Counted from the stretch's first letter, positions 1-10,341 are shown. The stretch is 64,000 bases of DNA from Leptolyngbya sp. SIOISBB (GCA_010671905.1 JAAHII010000001.1:6286026-6350025), one strand, 5' to 3'. Made by a program: numbers and translations. Notes: a model not told the origin generated them from the letters alone.

Positions 1-1
1 T

Positions 2-3000
2 AAGCCGGGTGCACTTTGGTTACGGCAAGGTAGCGTTGAGGAATTGGTATCGGAATCTCCGCCGACCCTGCGGTTGAATGGGAACGAGTTGGATGGGCAA
101 AAACTCTCCGACGGAGATTATGTGCATGTGCAGGGCGTGGAGTTCGGGGTTGACGCGCGTGGAGGTTCCATTAGCCAACACAGAGCTCTTCGAGTACACC
201 GGGTGGCTGACGATGTGTATCAGTTATTCAAAAACACCCCCCCCCTGGTTGGCGATGTGGTCGAAGCATCTTGGTCGCGGCAGTTTTCGGTTGCCTCCAT
301 CAATAGTGATGCAACTCCAGTGACAATTACTGTTCCCGGATTAGTTACGAATCCTGGTGACGAGATTGTTTTAGTACGCATGAACGAAGTGGAAACACTT
401 AATGGTGTTTCGACCACCTTCCCAGTTGACGGAGAAGCGAACGTCTTTGAGCTTTGGTCCCCTCGCTCACCTTTGCCTGGCAGCAGCGGTTCCATCGACA
501 GTGGCACTTGGACAGCAGGTGCTCTAACCGGTGCCATCAAGAAAGCTTCGATTGATACGCCGATTGTCATCACCACTGAGCAAGACCATGGGTTGTCTGT
601 GGGCGATGAGGTGGCGATCTCCGGTGTTACCGATAATGATGCCGCCAACGGAACGTTTAAGATCAAACCGGTCGAAGGGCAGTCAAAGCAATTCCAGATT
701 TTCGAAGCGCGCAGCGCCACTGGCGACTACGAACCGGTCGGACTGGCTTCGGTTGTGGCTAGTACCTCTGTTGAGACGCTGACAAACCAGACCCCACTAC
801 TTTTGCAATCAACCGAGCATGGCTTGAGTGAAGGCGATCGGATCCTTATTCAAGGGTTGCCCGAATTTAATGATGATTCGTCTTTAGTACATTTAATCGA
901 TCAAAATTGTTTCGAATTGTGGCGCGATCTGCCGGACGCAGAATCTTACCGGGGCGGCGGCGTCTGGAATCGATTGGTGGAGGGACAGCCAAATTCAGAC
1001 ACATTGGAACCAGTGCAGATTGATTCTGTTAGTCATGGCCTTAAATTCGGCGATCGATTACTGATTCAAGACGTGGAGGGAACCGTCATTCAACCGGACC
1101 TCCGCTCCCGCGTTCTAGAAATTGATTCAGACAAATTTGCTGTTTCAGTTGATGCCCGATTGGATTCAATTCAAGATGAAAATGCGACAGAAGGTGAGAA
1201 ACCAACAGAAGGTGAGAAACCAACCTGGAAACGTAAAGGCATCCAGTTAATAACAGCCACGACTGGAGGGAGCGATCGCAAGCTTTGGTTCGGGAGGCAC
1301 AAAGATGAAGTACTGCGGCATTCAAAGGCGATCGAGGAGAGCACTGCACCCATCTCTTTGCTGGTAACCGGTTTCTTTGGAGGTCGCGCCGTCGCAGTAA
1401 CCGCCAGCGGCTCATATGTTCATGTTTGGGATCTCGAAGAAGCTCAGCTTGATGCAAGCGATTTGCTCGAACCACTGTTTTTCTTCCAACACAACGAAGA
1501 CGTCGGCTCCCTATCGGCGATCCAGGATAACAAACAAAGACTAGTGATTGCTGCCGGAGGAATTTATGGAACCGTCGGCGTCTGGGCCATTTTGCCAGGC
1601 GAGGACCCAACGCCAATAGAGGCGCCGGAGCCGTTTCAGCCTTACGGTGATGAAGCTGGGCCGGTGTTCGTGTCTCTAGCATTCGACGGTGACCTCTATC
1701 AAGAAAACGAGTGGTCGCAGGCACCATTACGGTTAGTCACCGCGCGACAGCAAGGTGGCGAAACGCATCCTCCGAAACTCTGGCGCTGGGATTGTCTAAC
1801 TGGTGACGATGCGGCGACGCCGTCGGTTCTCTGGAAATTCGATTTGAAATCTCCGGTAACGTCACTTGCAGCGGAAAACACTCCGTTTGGCATTCGTATT
1901 CTGTTGGGAAGTGAGAAAGCTGAAGGAAATGACGATTCCCGACAAAACAGTCTTTCAATGTGGGTCCCCGACAGTGTTTTAAGGCTTTCATCACGTCCCA
2001 AAACAATTCCTGTTTTTCACTTAGGAATATCACTAAGAACAACTTCTCAGGATGACATCCGCGATAAGGATTTGACGGAACCACCGCTAGAAAAATTGTT
2101 AGGTGACCGTTATATCGTCGGGACCAATGCAACCGGTGCTTGGGTAGGGCAGGACAATAACATTGCTATTTGGAATGATAGTTCTTGGGATATCATCACG
2201 CCAACACAGGGATTCACAATTTGGGTTGACGATGAAAATAAGTACTACTCATTTATTGAGATGTCATGGCAATCAGTTGATGAATCCAACGCGTTTAATA
2301 TTGCCAATCAATACCTGTTATTTTCAGACTTAACCCGCGAATACCAAACGCAATTCACATTAGTGGACTCCAGCTCCGCTGAGAAGTGGCGATTGCCCGT
2401 GTTGGCGCGTCTCGAACAGGGGCCATATCGCTGCCTGGTATTCGACCCCACCGTTCCGAATGGATCCGAAGGGCGCTCTACTCTGGTGCTTTGGAATGAA
2501 GGCGACCTCGTAGAAACAGCAGAACGGCCCAGACAACTGGGAGCTATGTTGATCCGGCAGCAGTTGAAGAATTCACGGTTACACATTCGTCTCTCGGAAG
2601 AAAACCAGTTCATTCCTCTCTCGGCACAACTGTTGGCGTTTGAGGTCTTTGCCTCAAGGGTCCTTCCAAACGGCAGTATTGAGTGGGTAGCGCACCGCGC
2701 TGAGACTTGGCGATGTCATCAAGAAGTCAACAAGTTTGAGCAAACCATTCAGATATTAATCGAGGGACGCGATTTTCGGTTGGCAAAGGGAGACAGCCAA
2801 CCTCTTGTTCTCAGCGGCACCATCATTCTGCAGCACTTCCCCCTGCAACACCCCCGCGAATCGAAAGTCGCATTTGAGCTGCAATCCCCTGTTCGATTCC
2901 TGTGCTCTGACCCGTTGTCCTCTGAACCCAAATTGAAACTGATTGATGATGTTGCGTTGCTACAGAACATTAGTGTCGATAGTGGATCTGCCACGCAAAA

Positions 3001-6000
3001 TCGGCCTGATATCGTGTTGCCTGTAGCTTCTGTTGAGAGCAATCAGTCCATTTCGTACGTGTTAAAAGATACTGTGCCTTTGCGCGATTCGGAAGAGAAG
3101 CTTTTATCGATCGCAGAAAGTTTCCTGCAGCTTGTCTTTGTTGCCGATGAGGAAGGGAATCTGGCTGCCAGTTGGCGAGAAGAGGAAGTTCCTTTGGATC
3201 GGGATTTGGAACCTGGGGCTATACGCCGCGTTCCACGTCAGCCAGGCGATACACTACAGATCATTCACCGTAATAGTTCGGGCACACGCCTGCGGTATGA
3301 GCTAGACTGCGATCGATTTCCATCTGCTATTTCCAGCGAGGATGTGGAAGGGGATAGATCTGCGATTCGTAGATTTACCTGGGAAGGCTCCTGCAGGATC
3401 GAAGTTATAGGAGTGAATTTTGAAAAGGGTATGACCCTGGTGAACATCGGACCCCTCGACGCCGATTTGGAAGAACAAATTAGTGCATTGCGTGCTGGTG
3501 ATAATACGGTATGGAAGCAAGCGGATGAAGAATCTTCCTCAATCATTGCTACGATCCAGCGTGTCGACAAGAGTGACCAAACGCTCGTAATCACCTTAAA
3601 AGACATCTACGACGATCTGCAGATAAACCAGCAGTACGATTTTGGCAGGCAGCAATCTGCCGTTCTATCACCGGTTGTCAGCGATCGCCGTCGTTTTCTC
3701 CTTTTGGAGGAAACACGCTGGATGGAGCAGTCCAGTTCCACCCAAGAAAGCCTATCGACGGAATCGCTGCTGGTGCTGTTTCGTCCTGTTTCGGCGAACC
3801 CTAACTTCAAAGTAGAAGTCAAAGGAGTGACTGTTGAGGGAGACAGAACCGATGTAATCATCAAGTCTCTGGAAACCGGCCTTGACGGCAACCCCTTAGA
3901 TACCGAATTTGATCTTACTAGAGCGCTGAGTGCCGGTGATCTTACGGTATGGCAAAGAAAGAATACTGAGGGTTCTGAAGTCATTGCTCCTATCCAAAGT
4001 ATAGCAAAGCGTACAGTAGACGAAACCGTCTTGCTTCGGTTAGACGGTATTTACGATTTGGAGTTAGACAGGCGTTACGACCTTTCCAAACAGCAGCAAA
4101 TGACTCCGTTTGTTACAGTGCTTGAAAATCGCACAACATCTGAGAAAGCTGTTTCAGTGTCGAGAGACGAGCAGACCGATCGATACGTCGAATTACTTCG
4201 CAAGACAGGAACAGCAGGCATCGCGTTGATTCGACGATTAGAACAGCACGGTGAAGTGCATTTCCGATTCATTGATTCACCATTTTTCTCACGGCAAGGT
4301 GACGACCGGCGGAATGCTCTTCAAAACGCCTTAGTTTCAACCTTGGGAACAGCTTCCTCACCAACCCTAGCAACCCTTAATGCTCTGACAGTTGCCATTG
4401 CTGAGCCAGAACTGATCGGAAGCATTGACTTTCGACTCCAGCGACCGGACCAAGTGCTTCGGTGGTCGACGTTTACTACAAAAGAAATGGAGCGAGAGTA
4501 TATCTCGGTCGACCGTACCGACGATCCATATCGCAGTGATTGCTGTGTTCCGCAACGCGAAGTGCGATTCCGACGAATCACACAGACCGATACACCGGAA
4601 GAATTTGTACCTGATCAAATTCCACACATACGCTTGTTGGAGGCGACGGCATTTCGTCGAATGCAACCGCTGTTTCACCTACCGTTGCGTGGTCGCCGCA
4701 AGGGTAACGATCCAGACAATCGGGAAGACCAAGTCTTTCTTCCGCGGACGCTCGATTTGCGTTACGCGCACGATAAACCAGGTGCGATGTTTCATCAACT
4801 GTTGCAAGTACGGCAGGGCTTTCCCAATACTGCCGGCGATTGGAACTGGCTTTTGGAACCGAGCGTTGATCATGCACTCCGTGAACCGCAGCAGATACGC
4901 ATTACAAGCTGCGTTACAGCGGCTGTGGAATTAAAAAGAGATCAAACGATACTGCAAAGACTCAAGACTGATGGCATTGCGTCACTGAAATTCGTGTGGG
5001 ACGAAGTACTCGGTACAGTAAATGTTAATGATAAATTGGCTCGCCCCGTCAACGATTTCAATCTGGGAAGTACGCCAAGCGAATCATGGCTAGAGGTCAT
5101 TGACGGCGAATTATCATTACGCTTGTTGCCGATTCAGATGACTGTGCAGTTCAATCACGATGTTCTGGCAGTGTTGCCCACTGACCCGGTAGTACCTGCC
5201 TACGAGATCGAGTTTCGCCAAGGGGAGGATGTGAAACGTCGTCGGTTACCTGCAAAATTGTTCACTCTGACGCGACTTGAAGCCTTGGAACAGCATCGAG
5301 TTGTGTCTGACCAGCAAGGAGAATTGAACGTTGTTTCGGCAACTCCTCTACAAATCAGATTGAGCGAGGAACCGGCCCCTTTATTAGATGGTGACGTGAT
5401 CGATATTTCGGGCCTGACCAGCGTCCCTGAGGTGAACCGGGATAGTTGGCGTGTTGTAACGGTCCCAGACGTCGATTCACAATATTTTTTGACCAGAGAT
5501 TCCGTCAGTAACGGGCGATATATTAACCCTAGCCCTAATGAGCCAACACCTACCATGACGCCGACTGGCGGCAGCGCTCAAACGATCAAGAGAACATTGC
5601 ACACCTCGCCAATCATTGTCGAGACTGATCCACTACCCGACCTTAAGTCTGGTTCCGAAGTTATAGTAGCTAATGTTCAGGGTTGTACAGCCGCCAACAA
5701 TGATGGTAACCCTTGGCGTATTCTCAAGCTCAAGTCCACTCAATTTGCTTTGCTTGAGCCGGAATCTGCTCCGAATGTTGGCAATGGAGGGACCTGGAGG
5801 CGCGTACGCACCCGCGTGAAGCCTTATTTTCAGGCTTTCTCGAAGCGGGAAGCGAAAATTGATGTAAGCGCAGGCGGACTGCCGATTGAACTGAAAGATG
5901 GAGAGATAAAAGGCTCACCCTATATTCGTATATCGAAATCGGACAAACTCCCGGAGGCTGTCGGAGACTGGCGTATCTTTGAACACAATGGGGGGCAGCG

Positions 6001-6886
6001 ACTACATCGTGTCTCATTCGGCAACGGGGACTCAGCCGGCGGGATTGTGACAAGAACAAATAATTCTACTATCCAGATTCTCGACGCCAGTAAGTCCGCC
6101 CCCATTCATGTGACGACTACTGTGGATGGCAGCAGACCTGCGCCACATAATCTGAACACTGGTGATCGTGTCAATATCACTGATGTTGAGGGCAACACAG
6201 CCGTCAATGGTGATGGCTGGCGTGTTCGGGTTGTTAGCGACAACACATTCGAGGTTTATCACGATAGCTTGCCAGGCAATAAGATCGGCGAGCTTGAGAT
6301 CGAGCTTGCTCGTTTGGTGCCTATCGAAGAAGCGTTTGAAGAGCTAGCCCTTACCTCGGCTGGTGGACGGACAAAGCTTGGGCAACTCAGGAGCGAATTC
6401 ACCCCGGATTGGAACGAGAAAGAGCGTCCACTGCTACAGGTTACATGGGCCGGTCGAGTCGATCTATTGAAGGGCGAGGACCCATTCTTTAATCGGGCTC
6501 GATTTGCGGATCTCTATGAAGAAGCTAAGCAAATCAAGTTCCTCAGTCCTTCTCAGTTGAATCCAAAATTGGCTGCAATATTCGTCATTCCTCGTGCCAC
6601 AGCAATGTCGGACGAACCGTTTGCGCTACAACGCACGGTTCTTTTTGGCGACGCAGCACCAGCGCTGGACGGAAGAGGAGATATTCGTTCCGTCGAAGTG
6701 GGCAACGAGACTGTGGAACAGTTCGCTTTTCTTATTGCTGACAATGAAGAATTTATTTCTCTAGGCCTTCCTGATGAAGACATTCTTCCAGATCCGCCAA
6801 CAGCTAATTTGTATTTACTCAAGTATCTGGCGACTGGAATAACTATCTTTGATGAACATTTGAATATACCTATTAGCAGTACTTAA
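2..6886 (+). CDS. Giant tail-like beta-rich protein with FCCH-type repeats and DUF2793 (5' end outside window)
   Basis: The frame is open to the left edge, so the TTG at 44 is not a reliable start and the protein is longer than 2280 residues. Numbering from that TTG: residues 90-380 hold several E1-FCCH-like units (HGL..GD.V.I.G, then a W or F ending), and three more lie near 1765-1830, 1855-1925 and 2015-2090. Residues 400-680 look like a beta-propeller (VHVWDLE, VGVWAI). Residues 685-735 match DUF2793 (GDRYIV, GAWVGQDN, ITPTQGF), a domain of phage tail fibres. Two related blocks of about 85 residues near 1130-1215 and 1265-1355 are an internal duplication. FCCH repeats and DUF2793 are known from phage tail and baseplate proteins. 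A role in a tail-like or injection structure, or as a surface protein, is inference. The stop lies 32 bp before the next gene. Confidence 0.75.
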   Translation, partial: KPGALWLRQGSVEELVSESPPTLRLNGNELDGQKLSDGDYVHVQGVEFGVDARGGSISQHRALRVHRVADDVYQLFKNTPPLVGDVVEASWSRQFSVASINSDATPVTITVPGLVTNPGDEIVLVRMNEVETLNGVSTTFPVDGEANVFELWSPRSPLPGSSGSIDSGTWTAGALTGAIKKASIDTPIVITTEQDHGLSVGDEVAISGVTDNDAANGTFKIKPVEGQSKQFQIFEARSATGDYEPVGLASVVASTSVETLTNQTPLLLQSTEHGLSEGDRILIQGLPEFNDDSSLVHLIDQNCFELWRDLPDAESYRGGGVWNRLVEGQPNSDTLEPVQIDSVSHGLKFGDRLLIQDVEGTVIQPDLRSRVLEIDSDKFAVSVDARLDSIQDENATEGEKPTEGEKPTWKRKGIQLITATTGGSDRKLWFGRHKDEVLRHSKAIEESTAPISLLVTGFFGGRAVAVTASGSYVHVWDLEEAQLDASDLLEPLFFFQHNEDVGSLSAIQDNKQRLVIAAGGIYGTVGVWAILPGEDPTPIEAPEPFQPYGDEAGPVFVSLAFDGDLYQENEWSQAPLRLVTARQQGGETHPPKLWRWDCLTGDDAATPSVLWKFDLKSPVTSLAAENTPFGIRILLGSEKAEGNDDSRQNSLSMWVPDSVLRLSSRPKTIPVFHLGISLRTTSQDDIRDKDLTEPPLEKLLGDRYIVGTNATGAWVGQDNNIAIWNDSSWDIITPTQGFTIWVDDENKYYSFIEMSWQSVDESNAFNIANQYLLFSDLTREYQTQFTLVDSSSAEKWRLPVLARLEQGPYRCLVFDPTVPNGSEGRSTLVLWNEGDLVETAERPRQLGAMLIRQQLKNSRLHIRLSEENQFIPLSAQLLAFEVFASRVLPNGSIEWVAHRAETWRCHQEVNKFEQTIQILIEGRDFRLAKGDSQPLVLSGTIILQHFPLQHPRESKVAFELQSPVRFLCSDPLSSEPKLKLIDDVALLQNISVDSGSATQNRPDIVLPVASVESNQSISYVLKDTVPLRDSEEKLLSIAESFLQLVFVADEEGNLAASWREEEVPLDRDLEPGAIRRVPRQPGDTLQIIHRNSSGTRLRYELDCDRFPSAISSEDVEGDRSAIRRFTWEGSCRIEVIGVNFEKGMTLVNIGPLDADLEEQISALRAGDNTVWKQADEESSSIIATIQRVDKSDQTLVITLKDIYDDLQINQQYDFGRQQSAVLSPVVSDRRRFLLLEETRWMEQSSSTQESLSTESLLVLFRPVSANPNFKVEVKGVTVEGDRTDVIIKSLETGLDGNPLDTEFDLTRALSAGDLTVWQRKNTEGSEVIAPIQSIAKRTVDETVLLRLDGIYDLELDRRYDLSKQQQMTPFVTVLENRTTSEKAVSVSRDEQTDRYVELLRKTGTAGIALIRRLEQHGEVHFRFIDSPFFSRQGDDRRNALQNALVSTLGTASSPTLATLNALTVAIAEPELIGSIDFRLQRPDQVLRWSTFTTKEMEREYISVDRTDDPYRSDCCVPQREVRFRRITQTDTPEEFVPDQIPHIRLLEATAFRRMQPLFHLPLRGRRKGNDPDNREDQVFLPRTLDLRYAHDKPGAMFHQLLQVRQGFPNTAGDWNWLLEPSVDHALREPQQIRITSCVTAAVELKRDQTILQRLKTDGIASLKFVWDEVLGTVNVNDKLARPVNDFNLGSTPSESWLEVIDGELSLRLLPIQMTVQFNHDVLAVLPTDPVVPAYEIEFRQGEDVKRRRLPAKLFTLTRLEALEQHRVVSDQQGELNVVSATPLQIRLSEEPAPLLDGDVIDISGLTSVPEVNRDSWRVVTVPDVDSQYFLTRDSVSNGRYINPSPNEPTPTMTPTGGSAQTIKRTLHTSPIIVETDPLPDLKSGSEVIVANVQGCTAANNDGNPWRILKLKSTQFALLEPESAPNVGNGGTWRRVRTRVKPYFQAFSKREAKIDVSAGGLPIELKDGEIKGSPYIRISKSDKLPEAVGDWRIFEHNGGQRLHRVSFGNGDSAGGIVTRTNNSTIQILDASKSAPIHVTTTVDGSRPAPHNLNTGDRVNITDVEGNTAVNGDGWRVRVVSDNTFEVYHDSLPGNKIGELEIELARLVPIEEAFEELALTSAGGRTKLGQLRSEFTPDWNEKERPLLQVTWAGRVDLLKGEDPFFNRARFADLYEEAKQIKFLSPSQLNPKLAAIFVIPRATAMSDEPFALQRTVLFGDAAPALDGRGDIRSVEVGNETVEQFAFLIADNEEFISLGLPDEDILPDPPTANLYLLKYLATGITIFDEHLNIPISST

Positions 6887-6918
6887 ATCATGCGCATTAT
6901 TATGCTGGAGATTGAATA

Positions 6919-8505
6919 ATGCTTGACAGAAATTCATGCATTGATCGACTGGAAAATATAGGAGATAGCTGGCCTCCTGGTGATCCAGAAGATACTGTGG
7001 GCGTAGTTCGCGATGATACATTGCCTCAGGCAAAGGATCTTGAAAGAATTAGTAATCCTTTGATCCTTTTTGCGGATAGTCCAGATGCCCGCAAAACAAC
7101 AAAATTGATGAAGCAGCGATTGGAAGAGCTGGCAACAAAAGTCTCTGCTGAAAGTTGGGATGGAGAAACTCGTAACCTATATATCCAAACTTGCTATATA
7201 TCTAGAAATGATCCAAAAGGAGGTCTACATCTTGAAGCTAGAATTGCAAGCCTGAGGACAGAACCCTTTCCTGAGGATGATAAGGAACGCTTAACAAGCT
7301 TGCGAAGATTAGCGTGTCTTTGTCAAGAAAGTGGCTTTGAGCATATAGCCCTAAAACCTTGGAATTCCATTCCATATATCTATGCCGCAGTCTCTCGTGA
7401 TGTTCTTGAACCTGGAAAAAGATGGCCATCGAAGGACATTAATCAGGCTGTTGGTATGGTTCGCTATCCAATAAGGTCAGCTGATGGACTCTATCGTATA
7501 GAAGACCGTATAGAAGGCAATCTCCTTATAAAATTTCCAATAGAGAATGAGAATGCTCGACGAGCTACATTGCTAATGAAAAATCGCCTTGAAGCTCTTG
7601 CTGTAGAGGTGAATACTTTCTGGTCTGGCTCGCGTTTATTACAAGTCGACAATTGTTATATAAAGCCAAGAAGAAATATTCGTCTAAGATCACCACAACA
7701 TCTCGAAGCTAGAGCAGCAGACCTGAAAGTTACAAATACTCCTCCCAACGAGAAAATAACGACTCTTCAAACGCTTGCACGCCTATGCCAAAATGTTGGA
7801 TTTGAATACGTTGAGTTCGATGAGCGTGGTTTTATTAATGTTGCAGTCCCTCGAGATGCCCTATTCCGTCTTTTAGAATCAAGTACAATCCGCAGAGCAA
7901 CAGCTTCCTTACGTAAAGGATGGTTGATTTTTTCGACAGACTTTTTCGATCCAAATGAAGAGCATCCTGTGTTGTTGATTGACGGAGCTGATGTGTCATT
8001 AAAGCCGATACTTTTTGATGATGAAGGAAGAGAGAGGATGGGACTTGGGAAGATCTTGTTGTCTGCTTCAAATCAGCGTGGCCTTTCGCCGAAAGCATAC
8101 TTTCTAAACAATCAAAGTCGTAGAACAAATCAACCGATAATTAGATTGATTCCATCTCCTTTTGCCGATCTTTCAACTGCTCTTTCTCCTGTAAAGCTGG
8201 AAAGCCTTGAACTTTCATTGCGCCGCTATTCTAATGATGGTAAATCCTTTGAAGGTAACGGTGAGACGATGGAAAGCGTAATTGAACAATTAACTGATTC
8301 TAACAGTCCTTACAAGGGCATCGAAATTCAACTACACAATGCCATAAAGCCACTAATTGTAAATTCCTCACAACCATCACATGCTTCATTGACTCGCATC
8401 CTCGATGCCCTTGCACTCGAAGTTCATGGTGGCTGGCATTGGATAGGCCCTAATAAAATCAACTTTATCTCAAGACCATATAGTACATACGTCGATAATA
8501 TCTGA
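6919..8505 (+). CDS. Protein with tandem degenerate Hedgehog/M15-peptidase-like modules
   Basis: The ATG follows a GGAG box at 6907 and sits just downstream of the giant gene, so the two are probably co-transcribed. Two modules of about 110 residues (about 55-165 and 210-320) share the order: MK.RLE.LA, W, LH or QHLEARA.DL, a middle LA.LC...GFE.V, then a strand ending AV.RDAL. This matches the D-Ala-D-Ala carboxypeptidase/Hedgehog fold motif H.EGRA.D ... LA...GF..V ... H.H.SV. The last zinc histidine is replaced (IYAAV and INVAV), and the aspartate is lost in copy 1. A partial third copy ends the protein (ILDALALEV..W). No signal peptide is seen. It is probably a non-catalytic peptidoglycan- or ligand-binding relative; this is inference from motif spacing only. 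Confidence 0.6.
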   Translation: MLDRNSCIDRLENIGDSWPPGDPEDTVGVVRDDTLPQAKDLERISNPLILFADSPDARKTTKLMKQRLEELATKVSAESWDGETRNLYIQTCYISRNDPKGGLHLEARIASLRTEPFPEDDKERLTSLRRLACLCQESGFEHIALKPWNSIPYIYAAVSRDVLEPGKRWPSKDINQAVGMVRYPIRSADGLYRIEDRIEGNLLIKFPIENENARRATLLMKNRLEALAVEVNTFWSGSRLLQVDNCYIKPRRNIRLRSPQHLEARAADLKVTNTPPNEKITTLQTLARLCQNVGFEYVEFDERGFINVAVPRDALFRLLESSTIRRATASLRKGWLIFSTDFFDPNEEHPVLLIDGADVSLKPILFDDEGRERMGLGKILLSASNQRGLSPKAYFLNNQSRRTNQPIIRLIPSPFADLSTALSPVKLESLELSLRRYSNDGKSFEGNGETMESVIEQLTDSNSPYKGIEIQLHNAIKPLIVNSSQPSHASLTRILDALALEVHGGWHWIGPNKINFISRPYSTYVDNI

Positions 8506-8710
8506 GTATAAGTTTGTCATCAGAAGACGTCGGCACTGACTCGCATTTTTTTTAACGCACTGCAGTCGAAATCAACAACTTTAGTCAATAATCCCACGGT
8601 TGAAACAATCTTCCTAACGCTCTGGCTAAGACGGGTTGGTGTAGAATTCTGGGAATTGCCTCACCGATATGTGGGTGAGGCTAGAGCTGTTATGCAGCAA
8701 CGAGACACAC

Positions 8711-9193
8711 ATGACTGAAGCGATCATTTCCGCCATAATTACCGGTATTGCTGGGCCAATAATCACGTATTACTTCACTACTGTGCTACCCTCCAAAGTC
8801 TATCCAAAAATTTCAACGGCGTCGCAGTCAAATTTGAATGGTAGATGGAATGGCTCTGGTTATCAGCAATACGGCCCCCAAGGAGAAACTCTTGAGCATA
8901 CGTTCTCAGTGACATTTCACTGTGGAAAGAGGAAGATTGCTGGTAACGCAATAATGCACGTTGCTGTTGACAATGCGAAATTCATAATGCACTACAAAAT
9001 CGATGGAATATTTTTCGAAGATAGGATTGTGTCTTTTACATATCGAAATACGGATTCAAAAGTCCGGCAGTATGGTTCTGCGGTTCTTGAACTTGACACC
9101 CCAGGTCAGAAACTTCGTGGCCTCATTATAGGATACGGTTTTTTATCAAAATCGATAGTTGAGGTTCGTGTCGAACTGGAGAAAACTGCATAA
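8711..9193 (+). CDS. Small membrane-anchored beta-rich protein
   Basis: The ATG at 8711 is preferred over the upstream in-frame ATG at 8669 because the hydrophobic segment starts right after it (AIISAIITGIAGPIITYYF). The 160-residue product has one N-terminal transmembrane helix (about 5-27), then about 120 residues of alternating polar and aromatic strands (LNGRWNGSGY, then FSVTFHCGKRKIAGNA), like a lipocalin-type barrel. This layout resembles small membrane-anchored beta-barrel effectors of nucleotide-signalling immunity, but no nucleotide cyclase gene is adjacent and I do not recognise the family. It stands alone between two gaps with no clear operon partner. Function unknown. Confidence 0.55.
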   Translation: MTEAIISAIITGIAGPIITYYFTTVLPSKVYPKISTASQSNLNGRWNGSGYQQYGPQGETLEHTFSVTFHCGKRKIAGNAIMHVAVDNAKFIMHYKIDGIFFEDRIVSFTYRNTDSKVRQYGSAVLELDTPGQKLRGLIIGYGFLSKSIVEVRVELEKTA

Positions 9194-9335
9194 CAGCTTA
9201 TTCTCAATCAGATCAGGGTTTAAACTCCACAAAGGTAGTTACCTGTCCTGCTGTCCTGCACAATCGTTAAGGAAGATACACCGTGGAAGGGTTTCATCTC
9301 TAGTTTTAGCTGTGCTGCGCGCCTATAGTATGAAA

Positions 9336-9358
9336 AAATGAAGCACAAGGCTTCATTT
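9336..9358. terminator. Hairpin in the 9194-9525 gap
   Basis: AAATGAAG and CTTCATTT form a perfect 8-bp stem around a 7-nt loop, flanked by A-rich and T-rich sequence. It could end transcription of the upstream plus-strand gene or of the convergent minus-strand gene at 9526-9921. I see no gene in the rest of this 330-bp gap. Confidence 0.4.
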
Positions 9359-9525
9359 CAAGGAATTTCCCGACTTTCTTACACTGTTCCACACGCTCCT
9401 AATAGAGTTTCAGCTAGCCCTAAAGATGAATAGAACTCTATAGAGCACTATGACACCTGTGTTCCCTCCACTTACACTGGTAGAAGGACTCCATCACTGG
9501 ATGGTTCATAGCAGTACAAGTAAGA

Positions 9526-9921
9526 TTAAAGCCAAGGAGCTGTAATTGTAATCCTTGTTCTTCCGTCCACCCAGCCATACACCTTCTTGGCATCCTCCGT
9601 AACGAGATTGATACAGCCAGCCGATGATCTTCTCCCAACATCTCCTTCATGTATCCAATAACCTTTGTTTCCATCCATTACGATTACCCAATTTAAATCA
9701 ACCTGAAACTCCTGACTACGACGAGTTGGGAACTTATCAACACCGAGCTCGCCCTTGACAGTCACATCTGTCTTGTAAGGTGCGTCTTTCTTACCCAAAC
9801 AACTAAATTTATCAAGCCCGACACATTCCAACTTGCCTTTTCCACTATCATCTAGTGCAATCTTTATTCTCTTCGTAGAACTTGTTTCTAATTTTTCTTG
9901 AGACGCATTTCTGTAAGACAT
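9526..9921 (-). CDS. L,D-transpeptidase (YkuD-type) catalytic domain protein
   Basis: Residues 75-131 carry the L,D-transpeptidase signature: WVIVMDGNKGYWIHEG, then SAGCINLVTEDAKKVYGWV, giving the conserved His and the catalytic Cys in the S-x-GC-I-x-L context. Family members cross-link peptidoglycan or attach proteins to it in the periplasm. At 131 residues this is shorter than usual. No signal peptide or membrane helix is visible at the N-terminus (MSYRNASQEKLETSS), which is odd for a periplasmic enzyme. It could be exported differently, be a toxin-like domain, or have a misassigned start. The Ala before Gly-Cys differs from the more common His or Arg. Confidence 0.75.
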   Translation of the reverse strand: MSYRNASQEKLETSSTKRIKIALDDSGKGKLECVGLDKFSCLGKKDAPYKTDVTVKGELGVDKFPTRRSQEFQVDLNWVIVMDGNKGYWIHEGDVGRRSSAGCINLVTEDAKKVYGWVDGRTRITITAPWL

Positions 9922-10341
9922 TTTCTTTACCTAAAATGAAAACCAATCAACATTTCAAGCCTTCAAGTGATTACGAAGAGAGTGGAGTTTTACGCTCATC
10001 AGTTGGCAAAAGCAGCAACGAAGGATTACGCTTGCCCAGTCGAGCTTCCCGATAGGTTTATATGATTAAGATCGAGTAGTGAAGTGCCCCACTCCACTGC
10101 AGCTAAGGATAAAGCTCTTTTCTTTGTGTCCGATTATAGGTCGTTACTTCATTGAATCACGATTCGGTTGATCATCAAAACCCAACCTGCTCAACCCTTT
10201 GCCATGGGGCTAGAATATCGCTGTCACCTCAAACACGTCTTCGATCGTGCTGGCATTACGACTCCTTTTCCCAGCAATCGACCTGGTTTAAGAGGTCCGC
10301 CGTACACACGGCAGATTCATCCCTCCCCATCTAGGAGTAGT
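9922..10341. other. Intergenic region without a convincing gene
   Basis: This 420-bp stretch separates the divergent transpeptidase and small membrane-protein genes. An in-frame upstream extension of the membrane protein from 10168 exists but has no ribosome binding site and an unconvincing composition. Promoters for both flanking genes should lie here; I see no clear repeats or RNA structure. Confidence 0.4.

Noticed and set aside
4425-4934. 169-codon plus-strand frame inside the giant gene
   Set aside because: Wrong-frame shadow; the main frame has coherent repeats and continues without a stop.
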